A stretch of 64,000 nt of DNA, taken from Agrobacterium rubi TR3 = NBRC 13261. GTDB lineage: Bacteria > Pseudomonadota > Alphaproteobacteria > Rhizobiales > Rhizobiaceae. Every line of letters starts with the position of its first letter. Position 1 is the stretch's first letter. Shown piece by piece: positions 55,506-63,743 of this stretch. The stretch spans positions 62,001 through 126,000 of the forward strand of contig NZ_BBJU01000023.1 of the NCBI RefSeq assembly GCF_000739935.1. The letters run 5' to 3'. A model generated the notes under the pieces. That model was given only the letters and a program-made list of their open reading frames with translations, did not search any database and was not told the origin of the DNA. The position numbers and the translations under genes are program-made.

Positions 55506-56510
55506 ATGCGCTTATTTATCGGTGGCATCACAGCCCTGGCTGTCGTGCTCGGGCTTGCCGCGACAGGCCAGGCACAGGAAAAGACCACGCTTTCGATCAC
55601 CAGACAGCCCGGCATTCTTTATCTTGCCAGCCATGTGATGGAGACGCAGAAACTCATTGAAAAGCAGGCAGCGGCCGAGGGTCTTTCGGATACGAAGGTC
55701 GAATGGCGCACCTTTAGCGGTGGCGGCGCTCAGACCGACGCGCTGCTGGCCGGTAATGTCGATGTCGTCAATACCGGCACCGGCAATCTGCTTCTCCTAT
55801 GGGATCGTACCCGAGGCCGGGTGAAGGGGATCATTACCAGCTCGGCCCAACCAGTGATCATGGTGTCGAACGATCCGCGAATCAAAACGCTTGCGGACAT
55901 CCAGCCGACCGATAAGATCGCGGTTCCGACGGTTGGAGTGTCCACACAGGCCATCCTGCTTCAGATCGCGGCAGCCAAGATGTTCGGTGATGACCAGGTC
56001 AAGAAATTCGATCCCAACACTGTTCAGCTTGGTCATCCCGATGCTGTCGCTGCTATCGCCAATCCAAGCCATGAAGTGAAAAGCCACTTCTCCGCGCCGC
56101 CCTTCCAGTATCTGGAGTTGAAGCAGCAGGGCGTTCACAAGGTCACGGATTCGCGCGAAATTCTTGGTGGCGGACTGACGCAGGCGACGTTTTTCACGAC
56201 CACACAGTTTGCCGAAGCCAATCCGAAACTTGTGAAAGCACTGCGCACCGCAACGGAAGAAGCGGTTGCTTTTATCAAGAAAGACCCGAAAACTGCCCTT
56301 GAAGCCTACAAGAGCGTGTCGGGTGACAAGACGAGCCTCGACGACCTCATGGCCATGCTCAAGGAGCCCGGCATGGACGAATGGCGCACGGATCCGCAAG
56401 GCACGATGAAATTTGCCGAGCACCTGCACAAGGTAGGCGTGTTGAAAACCATGCCTGCCGCCTGGACCGATTATTACCTGCCCGACAGCGCTTACCTCAA
56501 CGGTAACTGA
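55506..56510 (+). CDS. NitT/TauT-type ABC substrate-binding protein
   Basis: A 334-residue binding protein with a Sec signal peptide of about 23 residues (cleavage near GQA|QEK) and an NMT1/SsuA-like body (SGGGAQTDALLAGNVDVVNTG in part, PTVGVSTQAILLQIAA, HPDAVAAI). Good GGGAGG site upstream. First gene of an operon with an ATPase, permease, aldonate dehydratase and RraA-fold aldolase. The family usually imports sulfonates, nitrate or thiamine precursors, so a sugar-acid cargo would be atypical. Confidence 0.91.
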   Translation: MRLFIGGITALAVVLGLAATGQAQEKTTLSITRQPGILYLASHVMETQKLIEKQAAAEGLSDTKVEWRTFSGGGAQTDALLAGNVDVVNTGTGNLLLLWDRTRGRVKGIITSSAQPVIMVSNDPRIKTLADIQPTDKIAVPTVGVSTQAILLQIAAAKMFGDDQVKKFDPNTVQLGHPDAVAAIANPSHEVKSHFSAPPFQYLELKQQGVHKVTDSREILGGGLTQATFFTTTQFAEANPKLVKALRTATEEAVAFIKKDPKTALEAYKSVSGDKTSLDDLMAMLKEPGMDEWRTDPQGTMKFAEHLHKVGVLKTMPAAWTDYYLPDSAYLNGN

Positions 56511-56528
56511 CTGGCGAAAAATGAAACC

Positions 56529-56550
56529 GCAGCGGCGCCACCGCCGCTGC
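56529..56550 (+). terminator. Hairpin between binding-protein and ATPase genes
   Basis: A perfect 9-bp stem GCAGCGGCG/CGCCGCTGC with a 4-nt loop followed by TCCTTTTA. It comes 19 bp after the binding-protein stop and may act as a partial terminator or transcript stabiliser. Confidence 0.6.
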
Positions 56551-56570
56551 TCCTTTTACGGAGAAATTTC

Positions 56571-57389
56571 ATGCTGCAGGCAAAAGTCGCCACCACCGAA
56601 CCGGTCGCACAGGCACAACAAAAGGCGCCTCTTCTATCCGTCGATCAGGTCACGCTGCGCTACAAGACACCCAATCTTCTGATCACCGCCACCGAAGATG
56701 TGAGCTTCACAGTTCGCGAATCCGACCGCTTCGTGCTGTTGGGGCCATCCGGTTGCGGCAAGTCTACGCTGCTGAAAGCCGTCGGTGGGTATATGACGCC
56801 CGCGGCGGGCACCATTCACATCAATGGCCGGCAGGTGAAATGTCCGGGGCCTGACCGGATGATGGTCTTTCAGGAATTCGACCAGTTGATGCCGTGGAAG
56901 ACCGTTCTGGAAAACGTGATGTTCCCACTCTTGGTCGCGCGCAAACTACCGAAAGACGAAGCCGAGGCACTGGCGCGTCAATATATCGACAAGGTCAAGC
57001 TGACGCGTGCGGTCGACAGTTATCCACACACTCTGTCGGGCGGTATGAAACAGCGCGTGGCCATCGCCCGTGGCATGGCCATGCAACCGGATATTTTGCT
57101 GATGGACGAACCGTTTGCTGCGCTGGATGCCCTCACCCGCCGTCAGATGCAGGACGAGTTGCTTCAACTGTGGGAAGATACCAAGTTCACCGTCATCTTC
57201 GTGACCCACTCGATTGCCGAAGCGATCAAGATTTCCAACCGTATTCTGCTTTTGTCTCCGCATCCCGGCCGGGTGAAGGCAGAAGTCGTGGATGTCGACA
57301 AGGTCAGTCACGAAGATGGAAGTGCTGCAGCGCTTGAGCGCGACATTCACAATCTTCTGTTTTCCCATGAGCCCGATCACAAGGAATAG
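56571..57389 (+). CDS. NitT/TauT-type ABC importer ATPase
   Basis: A 272-residue TauB/SsuB-like ATPase with Walker [10 protein letters not shown], signature LSGGMKQRVAIARG, Walker B ILLMDEPFAALDA and H-loop VTHSIAEA. Good AGGAG-type site (ACGGAGAAA). It is separated by 4 bp from the permease gene. Confidence 0.92.
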   Translation: MLQAKVATTEPVAQAQQKAPLLSVDQVTLRYKTPNLLITATEDVSFTVRESDRFVLLGPSGCGKSTLLKAVGGYMTPAAGTIHINGRQVKCPGPDRMMVFQEFDQLMPWKTVLENVMFPLLVARKLPKDEAEALARQYIDKVKLTRAVDSYPHTLSGGMKQRVAIARGMAMQPDILLMDEPFAALDALTRRQMQDELLQLWEDTKFTVIFVTHSIAEAIKISNRILLLSPHPGRVKAEVVDVDKVSHEDGSAAALERDIHNLLFSHEPDHKE

Positions 57390-57393
57390 CACA

Positions 57394-58263
57394 ATGTTGT
57401 CCACAAACATCATTCTTGCCTCCGATGTGGAGGCCACCAAGCCCTATGACAATGTCAAAGCCGTCGAGCAAAAGCTGAGCGCCTTCGAAACACTGTGGGG
57501 AATAGGCGCGCTGCGCAAGACGCTTCTGATCCTGACGCTTGCCATCATCTGGCAGGTCTATGCCTCTTATCTCGACAACCCCTTGCTTTTTCCAACCCTG
57601 AGCGACACGATCCTCACACTGATCGACCGCTTTGCCGACGGTACGCTGCCAGCTCGTATCTGGACGACGCTCAAGATCCTCTTCATGGGTTATGCCGCCG
57701 GTACCGTGCTCGCCGCATTGTTGACCGTGCTAGCGATCAACACCCGCATCGGTACCGATTTTCTTGAGACGATGACGGCGATGTTCAACCCCCTGCCCGC
57801 CATATCCCTGTTACCGCTGGCGCTGATCTGGTTTGGTCTGGGCGCTTCCAGCCTTGTCTTCGTGCTGATCCATTCGGTTCTATGGGCCGTTGCGCTCAAC
57901 ACCCATTCCGGTTTTCTCGGTGTGTCCCGAACGCTTCGCATGGTCGGCGCCAACTATGGATTGACCGGCATATCCTATGTGCTGCGCATTCTCGTTCCCG
58001 CCGCCTTCCCGTCCATCCTTACAGGCTTGAAGATTGGCTGGGCATTTGCTTGGCGCACACTGATTGCCGCCGAACTGGTTTTCGGTGTCTCGTCAGGCCA
58101 AGGTGGGCTTGGATGGTTCATTTTTGAAAACCGCAACCTGCTGGATATTCCCGCCGTCTTTGCTGGCCTTCTTACCGTCATCATCATCGGCTTGATCGTT
58201 GAAAACCTCGTTTTCCAAACGCTTGAACGCCACACCATCCAGAAATGGGGCATGAAGGAATAG
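57394..58263 (+). CDS. NitT/TauT-type ABC importer permease
   Basis: About 289 residues from MLSTNIILASDVEAT; the longer upstream frame overlaps the ATPase gene and is unlikely. Six membrane spans with the BPD_transp_1 loop (ISYVLRILVPAAFPSILTGLKIGWAFAW in part). It pairs as a homodimer with the ATPase encoded just upstream. Confidence 0.91.
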   Translation: MLSTNIILASDVEATKPYDNVKAVEQKLSAFETLWGIGALRKTLLILTLAIIWQVYASYLDNPLLFPTLSDTILTLIDRFADGTLPARIWTTLKILFMGYAAGTVLAALLTVLAINTRIGTDFLETMTAMFNPLPAISLLPLALIWFGLGASSLVFVLIHSVLWAVALNTHSGFLGVSRTLRMVGANYGLTGISYVLRILVPAAFPSILTGLKIGWAFAWRTLIAAELVFGVSSGQGGLGWFIFENRNLLDIPAVFAGLLTVIIIGLIVENLVFQTLERHTIQKWGMKE

Positions 58264-58303
58264 CCTGTCGCTGCCTTCACGCCTCGCAATTAGGTCACAT
58301 GCC

Positions 58304-60040
58304 ATGACAGACAGAAAAACACCTGAAACCCTGAGGAGCGCGCGCTGGTTTGCGCCAGATGATCTGCGCTCCTTTGGACACCGTTCACGCATGATGCAGC
58401 TTGGGTATTCCGAAGAGGATTTTGCCGGAAAGCCGATCATCGGCGTGCTCGACACATGGTCGGAGCTCAACACCTGCCACGCTCATTTCAAGGAACGGGT
58501 GCAGGACGTCAAACGCGGCGTCATGCAAGCGGGCGGTTTTCCGGTGCAGATGCCATCGCTGTCCGTTGACGAAAGCTTCACCAAGCCGACCTCCATGCTT
58601 TACCGCAACATGCTGGCGATGGAGACGGAAGAGATGATCCGCTCCCACCCGCTGGATGGCGTGGTGCTGATGGGTGGTTGCGACAAAACCACGCCGGGGC
58701 TGGTGATGGGAGCCATTTCCGCAGGCGTACCGATGATCTACCTGCCGGCTGGGCCGATGTTGCGTGGCAATTATGCGGGCAAGATTTTGGGCTCCGGTTC
58801 GGACGCCTGGAAATATTGGGACGAACGCCGCGCTGGAAACATTTCCGACGAGGAATGGCTGGGCGTGCAAGGCGGCATTGCGCGGTCCGCTGGCACCTGC
58901 ATGACGATGGGCACCGCCTCCACCATGACGGCGATTGCCGATGCCATGGGCCTGACACTTCCCGGTGCATCCTCCATTCCGGCCGTGGACGCCAACCACC
59001 AGCGCATGGGTGCCGATTGCGGCCGGCGCATTGTGGAGATGGTCTGGGAAGACCTGACGCCGGACCGCATCGTGACAGAGGCTGCCTGTCGCAACGCCGC
59101 CATCGTGGCTATGGCGACAGGGTGTTCCACCAATGCCGTCGTGCATCTGATTGCCATGGCGCGGCGCGCTGGGGTCGATCTGACGCTGGATGATCTCGAT
59201 GCGCTGGGTCGCGTCACGCCACTGATCGCCAATGTTCGCCCATCTGGCAAAGACTACCTGATGGAGGATTTCTTCTATGCCGGTGGGTTGCGGGCATTGA
59301 TGAAACAGATCGAGGATCGTCTGGAGCTCTCGGCACTGACGGTAACCGGCAAGACCATGGGCGAAAACCTGGAGGGCGCGATAGTCTACAATGACGATGT
59401 CATCCGCCCGTTGTCCAACCCGGTCTATCATGAGGGATCACTTGCCGTTCTGCGCGGCAATCTTTGCCCCAATGGGGGAGTCATCAAGCCTGCGGCCTGC
59501 GACCCGAAATACCATGTGCACGAAGGACCGGCGATGGTGTTCGACAGCTATCCCGAGATGAAAAAGGCCATCGACGACGAGAACCTCGATGTGACGCCGG
59601 AACACGTTCTCGTCTTGCGCAATGCTGGGCCGCAAGGCGGGCCTGGCTTTCCCGAATGGGGCATGCTGCCCATTCCCAAAGCCCTGATCAAGAAAGGGCA
59701 CCGCGACATGTTGCGCATTTCCGATGCACGCATGTCCGGCACCTCCTACGGTGCCTGCGTGCTGCATGTGTCGCCCGAAAGCTTTGTCGGCGGCCCGCTG
59801 GCACTTCTCAAAAACGGCGACACCATTCGCCTCGACCTGCCCAATCGCACCCTCGACATGCTGGTCAGCGAAGACGAGCTTGCGAAGCGTAAAGCCGCGT
59901 GGATCGCGCCTGAGCCACGATTTCAGCGCGGTTATGGCTGGATGTTCTCCCGCCATGTCACTCAGGCCGATCAGGGCTGCGACTTCGATTTTCTGGAAAC
60001 CAGCTTCGGAAAGACCGCTGGCGAACCGGATATTTATTGA
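58304..60040 (+). CDS. IlvD/Edd-family aldonate dehydratase (L-arabinonate-dehydratase-like)
   Basis: A 578-residue dehydratase. The iron-sulfur cysteines are C58 (LNTCHAH), C126 (GGCDKTTPG) and C199 (GTCMTMGTAST), one less than the C59/C127/C200 set I recall for the R. leguminosarum L-arabinonate dehydratase, to which the whole sequence looks similar. It would turn an aldonate into a 2-keto-3-deoxy acid. It sits 40 bp after the importer permease and 18 bp before an aldolase-like gene. The specific sugar acid is unknown. Confidence 0.92.
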   Translation: MTDRKTPETLRSARWFAPDDLRSFGHRSRMMQLGYSEEDFAGKPIIGVLDTWSELNTCHAHFKERVQDVKRGVMQAGGFPVQMPSLSVDESFTKPTSMLYRNMLAMETEEMIRSHPLDGVVLMGGCDKTTPGLVMGAISAGVPMIYLPAGPMLRGNYAGKILGSGSDAWKYWDERRAGNISDEEWLGVQGGIARSAGTCMTMGTASTMTAIADAMGLTLPGASSIPAVDANHQRMGADCGRRIVEMVWEDLTPDRIVTEAACRNAAIVAMATGCSTNAVVHLIAMARRAGVDLTLDDLDALGRVTPLIANVRPSGKDYLMEDFFYAGGLRALMKQIEDRLELSALTVTGKTMGENLEGAIVYNDDVIRPLSNPVYHEGSLAVLRGNLCPNGGVIKPAACDPKYHVHEGPAMVFDSYPEMKKAIDDENLDVTPEHVLVLRNAGPQGGPGFPEWGMLPIPKALIKKGHRDMLRISDARMSGTSYGACVLHVSPESFVGGPLALLKNGDTIRLDLPNRTLDMLVSEDELAKRKAAWIAPEPRFQRGYGWMFSRHVTQADQGCDFDFLETSFGKTAGEPDIY

Positions 60041-60058
60041 ACCAGGAAAGAGACTGCT

Positions 60059-60784
60059 ATGACCGATTATGTATTGAGCGAAGCCACACGCCAGAAGTTC
60101 AAGAAAATTTCCACCGCCTCGATCGCCACCGCCCTGTTCAAACGCGGTTTGCGCAACCAGTTCATTCAAGGCGTTGTGCCGGTTGCGCCGAAAACCGAGG
60201 TTATGGTTGGCCAGGCTTTCACGTTGCGTTACATCGTAGCACGCGAAGACCGCAACCCGATTACCGTGTTCCGCAATGCAGACCACCCGCAACGCGTTGC
60301 CATCGAAACATGCCCGGCGGGCCACGTGTTGGTCATGGATAGCCGCAAAGATGCGCGCGCTGCCACCGCAGGCTCGATCCTGATCACGCGACTGGCGCTT
60401 CGCGGTGCCGCCGGTGTCGTGACCGATGGCGGCTTTCGCGATGCCGAAGGGATCGGTGCGCTGGCCATGCCTTCCTATTACGCCAAGCCATCAGCCCCCA
60501 CTAACCTTACACTGCACGAAGCGATGGACATCAACGTGCCGATCTCGTGCGGTGATGTCGCCGTCTTTCCTGGCGATGTTCTCGTCGGTGACAATGATGG
60601 AGTCATGGTCGTTCCAGCTCATCTGGCAGAGGAAATCGCCGAAGAATGCACAAGCATGGAAAGCTACGAGGCATTCGTTCTAGAACAGGTGAATGCCGGT
60701 GAGGCCATCATCGGTCTATACCCCTGCACCAAGGACGAGTACCAGAAGCGCTACGAAGCATGGCGCGAAAAGACCGGGAAATAG
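60059..60784 (+). CDS. RraA-fold aldolase/lyase
   Basis: A 241-residue member of the RraA/HMG-aldolase family; AGGAAAG precedes the ATG. The arginine-aspartate catalytic pair is in VVTDGGFRDAEGIG, and GDVLVGDNDGVMVVP is the family's C-terminal block. Related enzymes cleave 4-hydroxy-2-oxo acids to pyruvate plus a second carbonyl. Following a dehydratase, it may cleave the 2-keto-3-deoxy product. The regulator-of-RNase-E role of RraA is not expected here because of the context. Confidence 0.85.
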   Translation: MTDYVLSEATRQKFKKISTASIATALFKRGLRNQFIQGVVPVAPKTEVMVGQAFTLRYIVAREDRNPITVFRNADHPQRVAIETCPAGHVLVMDSRKDARAATAGSILITRLALRGAAGVVTDGGFRDAEGIGALAMPSYYAKPSAPTNLTLHEAMDINVPISCGDVAVFPGDVLVGDNDGVMVVPAHLAEEIAEECTSMESYEAFVLEQVNAGEAIIGLYPCTKDEYQKRYEAWREKTGK

Positions 60785-60829
60785 GCGAGACGCTGTCTGT
60801 TCAGATGTGTGGGCGACGATGATTATCTT

Positions 60830-60860
60830 GCGAGAGCGGCGGATTGATCGCCGCTCTCGC
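60830..60860. repeat. 12-bp perfect hairpin after the aldolase gene
   Basis: GCGAGAGCGGCG and CGCCGCTCTCGC flank a 7-nt loop without a mismatch. No T-run follows on either strand, so an intrinsic terminator is unlikely in the strict sense. It lies in the 196-bp gap between the aldolase and hemerythrin genes, which holds no other visible feature. Confidence 0.6.
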
Positions 60861-60980
60861 CCACCACATCACTGCGAGCCGTCTTGACCTATGCAATGTT
60901 AAATGGTCTTGCTGCAGGCATTAAGTGCGGCCTAGTTGCGATCTTCGCATTGATGGCCGCCGTCACAGGCAAGAATTTTC

Positions 60981-61538
60981 ATGAATATATTTGATCTTCT
61001 CAACGACAGCGCAAGGCCGAAAGCCCCAGCTATTCCTGGTGCCACGCCAGCAGATCGCATCGCCGGCAAAAGACTTGCGCTCATACACAAGATGCACCTC
61101 GAAGCCATCGACGAAACGAAAGCGGTGATGGAAAAGGTCGAGGCTGGACAGGCGGGCAGCGACCAGCTTGCGGACAAAATCGCCTCACTTGAGATGATGA
61201 GCAATTACGCAAAGTTCGGAAATCTGTGCGGGCGAGAATGTGAATATCTGAACTATCACCACACGGCAGAAGACCGGCAGATATTTCCCATCCTTCACCA
61301 GAACGGAAGCGATGGCTTGAAGCGCGTGATCGAGCGGCTTGGCGAAGAACACGTCGTCATCCACGAATTGCTTGTCGAGCTGGCCGAAGATGCCGCTGCG
61401 ATCCGCACACAGCCAGAACCGGAGACCTTTTCACAAGCGAGGGAAACCTTCGTTCTGCTTGATCAGGTCGTCCGCTCACATTTTGGATATGAGCAGACCG
61501 AACTGGAAGAAGCCTTGGGTTATTACAACGCGCTATAG
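60981..61538 (+). CDS. Hemerythrin-domain protein
   Basis: A 185-residue helical protein with the hemerythrin HHE pattern: YHHTAEDRQIFP, EEHVVIHELL and HFGYEQTELEEALG give the His/Glu ligands for a di-iron centre. Members bind O2 or NO or act in iron/redox sensing in the cytoplasm. It is convergent with the tetR-type gene at 61547 with an 8-bp gap and has no evident link to the neighbouring operons. Confidence 0.87.
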   Translation: MNIFDLLNDSARPKAPAIPGATPADRIAGKRLALIHKMHLEAIDETKAVMEKVEAGQAGSDQLADKIASLEMMSNYAKFGNLCGRECEYLNYHHTAEDRQIFPILHQNGSDGLKRVIERLGEEHVVIHELLVELAEDAAAIRTQPEPETFSQARETFVLLDQVVRSHFGYEQTELEEALGYYNAL

Positions 61539-61546
61539 CCAATATC

Positions 61547-62188
61547 TCAACGAAGTTCGATTGCGTCGATCAGACGCTTGATATAATTGGAAAAAACCGT
61601 GACCATATCGAACTCTTCGGGTGATCTCAGCCAGAGCATCTGAAGACCGTCCATCATGCTGATCAACTCGGCGGCGATGGAATGGGGATCGGTCTCGGGC
61701 CTGATCTCGCCGTCTGCAATTCCCTTTTGCAGACAGCCGACGAGGTTTTTCTTCAACGTGCCGACGCGTGACGCGAACCAGGCGCTCGCCGGATGATCGG
61801 CGGTGAGGCTTTCTGCGTTCAGGACGGCAAAGGCCTGAACGACATTCGGTATCGTCTGGTTGGTCTCAGCGACGCCGACAAGGCCATGCAGCACTTTGTG
61901 CCAGTCGAGATAATCTTCTCCGACATGCGGTGCATTATCGATATCCCGCTTCTCTAAAACAGCAAGCAGCAGATCGACCTTTGTCGGGAAATAATGGAGA
62001 AGGCCCGGCAAGGACAAACCGACATCGAGGGCAATGGATGCAAAGGATGCGCTTTGATAGCCGTCTTTTGCGAAATGTTGCATGGCAGCTGCCAAAATGG
62101 CCTCGCGCCGCGCCGCGCCCTTGGGCGATTTTCTGCGCCGAGGCGTTGCAGCGTCTAAAGAAACGCTTGCGTTCATGTCGTCGTTCAT
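61547..62188 (-). CDS. TetR-family regulator
   Basis: A 213-residue regulator with an N-terminal HTH (AILAAAMQHFAKDGYQSASF and SIALDVGLSLPGLLHYFPTK, each under 21 residues) after an Arg/Lys-rich tail, and a C-terminal TetR ligand domain. It is divergent from the MFS sugar transporter, whose promoter region has a clean TACCGA-N4-TCGGTA site, so it probably represses the transporter and the GH3 gene. Confidence 0.92.
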   Translation of the reverse strand: MNDDMNASVSLDAATPRRRKSPKGAARREAILAAAMQHFAKDGYQSASFASIALDVGLSLPGLLHYFPTKVDLLLAVLEKRDIDNAPHVGEDYLDWHKVLHGLVGVAETNQTIPNVVQAFAVLNAESLTADHPASAWFASRVGTLKKNLVGCLQKGIADGEIRPETDPHSIAAELISMMDGLQMLWLRSPEEFDMVTVFSNYIKRLIDAIELR

Positions 62189-62304
62189 AGGCGCTCCCTA
62201 CCCCATATTTCCATGTCTTTTAGCGCAAATTTCCATTTCGACCATCTGCGATATGCGCCTCCTCTCCACACATTCAGAGCACAAAAACATTGACTAATCT
62301 GAAT

Positions 62305-62320
62305 TACCGAGTAGTCGGTA
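62305..62320. promoter_or_regulatory. Candidate TetR operator before the MFS gene
   Basis: TACCGA-GTAG-TCGGTA is a perfect 6-4-6 inverted repeat just downstream of a TTGACT (-35-like) at 62290-62295. It is placed where a bound repressor would block the promoter, and its form is that of a typical TetR-family operator. Confidence 0.6.
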
Positions 62321-62385
62321 GGTTTAACACGAAGTTCGGCGGGGGACGACGTTGTTGTGAAATTATTGCGGTGGAGGTTTTAAAT

Positions 62386-63669
62386 ATGAGTATTACAGCA
62401 CCAGCTATTGCCACCGGTTCGTCCGGTAAAACGGTCCAGACATCGGTTGGCCTACCTTTCATTCTCACCTACGGACTTGCCAGTGTCGGCTTTTTCACGG
62501 CCGTCATGACGCCGGTCGCCATGACATTGGCCATTCGCGTCAACACACTCGATCCGGTTGGCAAAGGGGCAAGCCTTGGCACCATTTTGGGCCTTGGTGC
62601 GCTGTTTGCGCTTTTGGCAAACCCCATTTTCGGTCAGCTTTCCGACCGCACACGCTCGCGCTTCGGGCGGCGTAAACCCTGGTTGGTCGGTGGCGTGATC
62701 GTCGGCAGTCTGGCGCAAATTTTCATGGCCTATACGTCCAGCCTCATCGTTATCGGCATCGCCTGGTGCGTGATCCAGACGGCGTATAACGCCATGCTGG
62801 CAGCACTCGTCGCCACTGTGCCGGACCAGGTGCCGGAACATCAACGCGGCCTCGTTTCAGCCCTTGCGGGCATGTCGATCTATATTGCTCTTCTGATCGG
62901 CAGTGCCATTCTCGCCTTGACGGGCACGACCAGCAACGCAATGTTTCTCGTGCCCACAGCCATTGGCCTTGTGTCGGTTCTCGTCTTTGTTCTGGTAATC
63001 GAGGATCGCCCCCTGACCGATGCGCCTGAGGCCATTCTTCCGGGTTTCTCCGAGCTGATGGGCAGTTTCTGGGTCAACCCGATCAAGCATCCGGATTTCG
63101 GTTATGCCTGGCTCAGCCGCTTTCTGGTTTTCTTTGGGTTTGCGGTTCTAACATCCTATCAGGTCTATTACCTGATGGACCATCTGAAGATTGCTGAAGC
63201 CGATATCGGCGACATCATGTTCATCTCTACGCTGATCACCGCCATCTGCGTTGTCGGTTCGTCCTTCGTATCCGGTTACGTTTCCGATCGCATCGGCCGC
63301 CGCAAGGCCTTCGTTCTGATTGCGGCCATGACCTATGCACTTGGTATCGTTGTGATCGTTTTCGCAAGCGATCTGACCATGTTCTATAGCGGCATCGCGG
63401 TCACCTCTGTCGGCTTTGGCGTCTATATGGCCGTCGATCAGGCGCTGGTCGTGGATATCCTGCCGGACCGGGAAACCCATGCGGCGAGAAACCTTGGGGT
63501 TCTCAACATCGCCAATGCCGTTCCGCAATCCATCGCACCCGCCGTCGCGCCCTTCCTGCTGGCCATCGGCAACACAGGTGGCCAGAACTATGGCGTTCTC
63601 TATGCCGTGGCAGCCGTCTGCGCCTTCCTCGGTGCGCTGGCCATCGCACCCGTGCGCGGGGTTCGCTGA
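62386..63669 (+). CDS. MFS sugar transporter
   Basis: About 427 residues from MSITAPAIATGSSG with GGAGG at 62374-62378. Twelve membrane spans; the MFS motif A is present as GQLSDRTRSRFGRRKPW after span 2 and again as VSDRIGRRKAF after span 8. The likely function is proton-linked uptake of a glycoside, because a GH3 glycosidase gene follows in the same direction. A terminator-like hairpin separates the two. Confidence 0.9.
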   Translation: MSITAPAIATGSSGKTVQTSVGLPFILTYGLASVGFFTAVMTPVAMTLAIRVNTLDPVGKGASLGTILGLGALFALLANPIFGQLSDRTRSRFGRRKPWLVGGVIVGSLAQIFMAYTSSLIVIGIAWCVIQTAYNAMLAALVATVPDQVPEHQRGLVSALAGMSIYIALLIGSAILALTGTTSNAMFLVPTAIGLVSVLVFVLVIEDRPLTDAPEAILPGFSELMGSFWVNPIKHPDFGYAWLSRFLVFFGFAVLTSYQVYYLMDHLKIAEADIGDIMFISTLITAICVVGSSFVSGYVSDRIGRRKAFVLIAAMTYALGIVVIVFASDLTMFYSGIAVTSVGFGVYMAVDQALVVDILPDRETHAARNLGVLNIANAVPQSIAPAVAPFLLAIGNTGGQNYGVLYAVAAVCAFLGALAIAPVRGVR

Positions 63670-63680
63670 TACGACATCGA

Positions 63681-63714
63681 ACGCGCCATCGCTGAGAGAT
63701 GGCGCGTCTTTTCT
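63681..63714 (+). terminator. Terminator after the MFS gene
   Basis: ACGCGCCATC and GATGGCGCGT form a perfect 10-bp stem with a 7-nt loop, followed by CTTTTCTTC. It lies 12 bp after the MFS stop and before the GH3 start, so it may be a partial terminator or the two genes may be separate units. Confidence 0.7.
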
Positions 63715-63743
63715 TCACAAAACACATAATATCGGAGGCTCGT

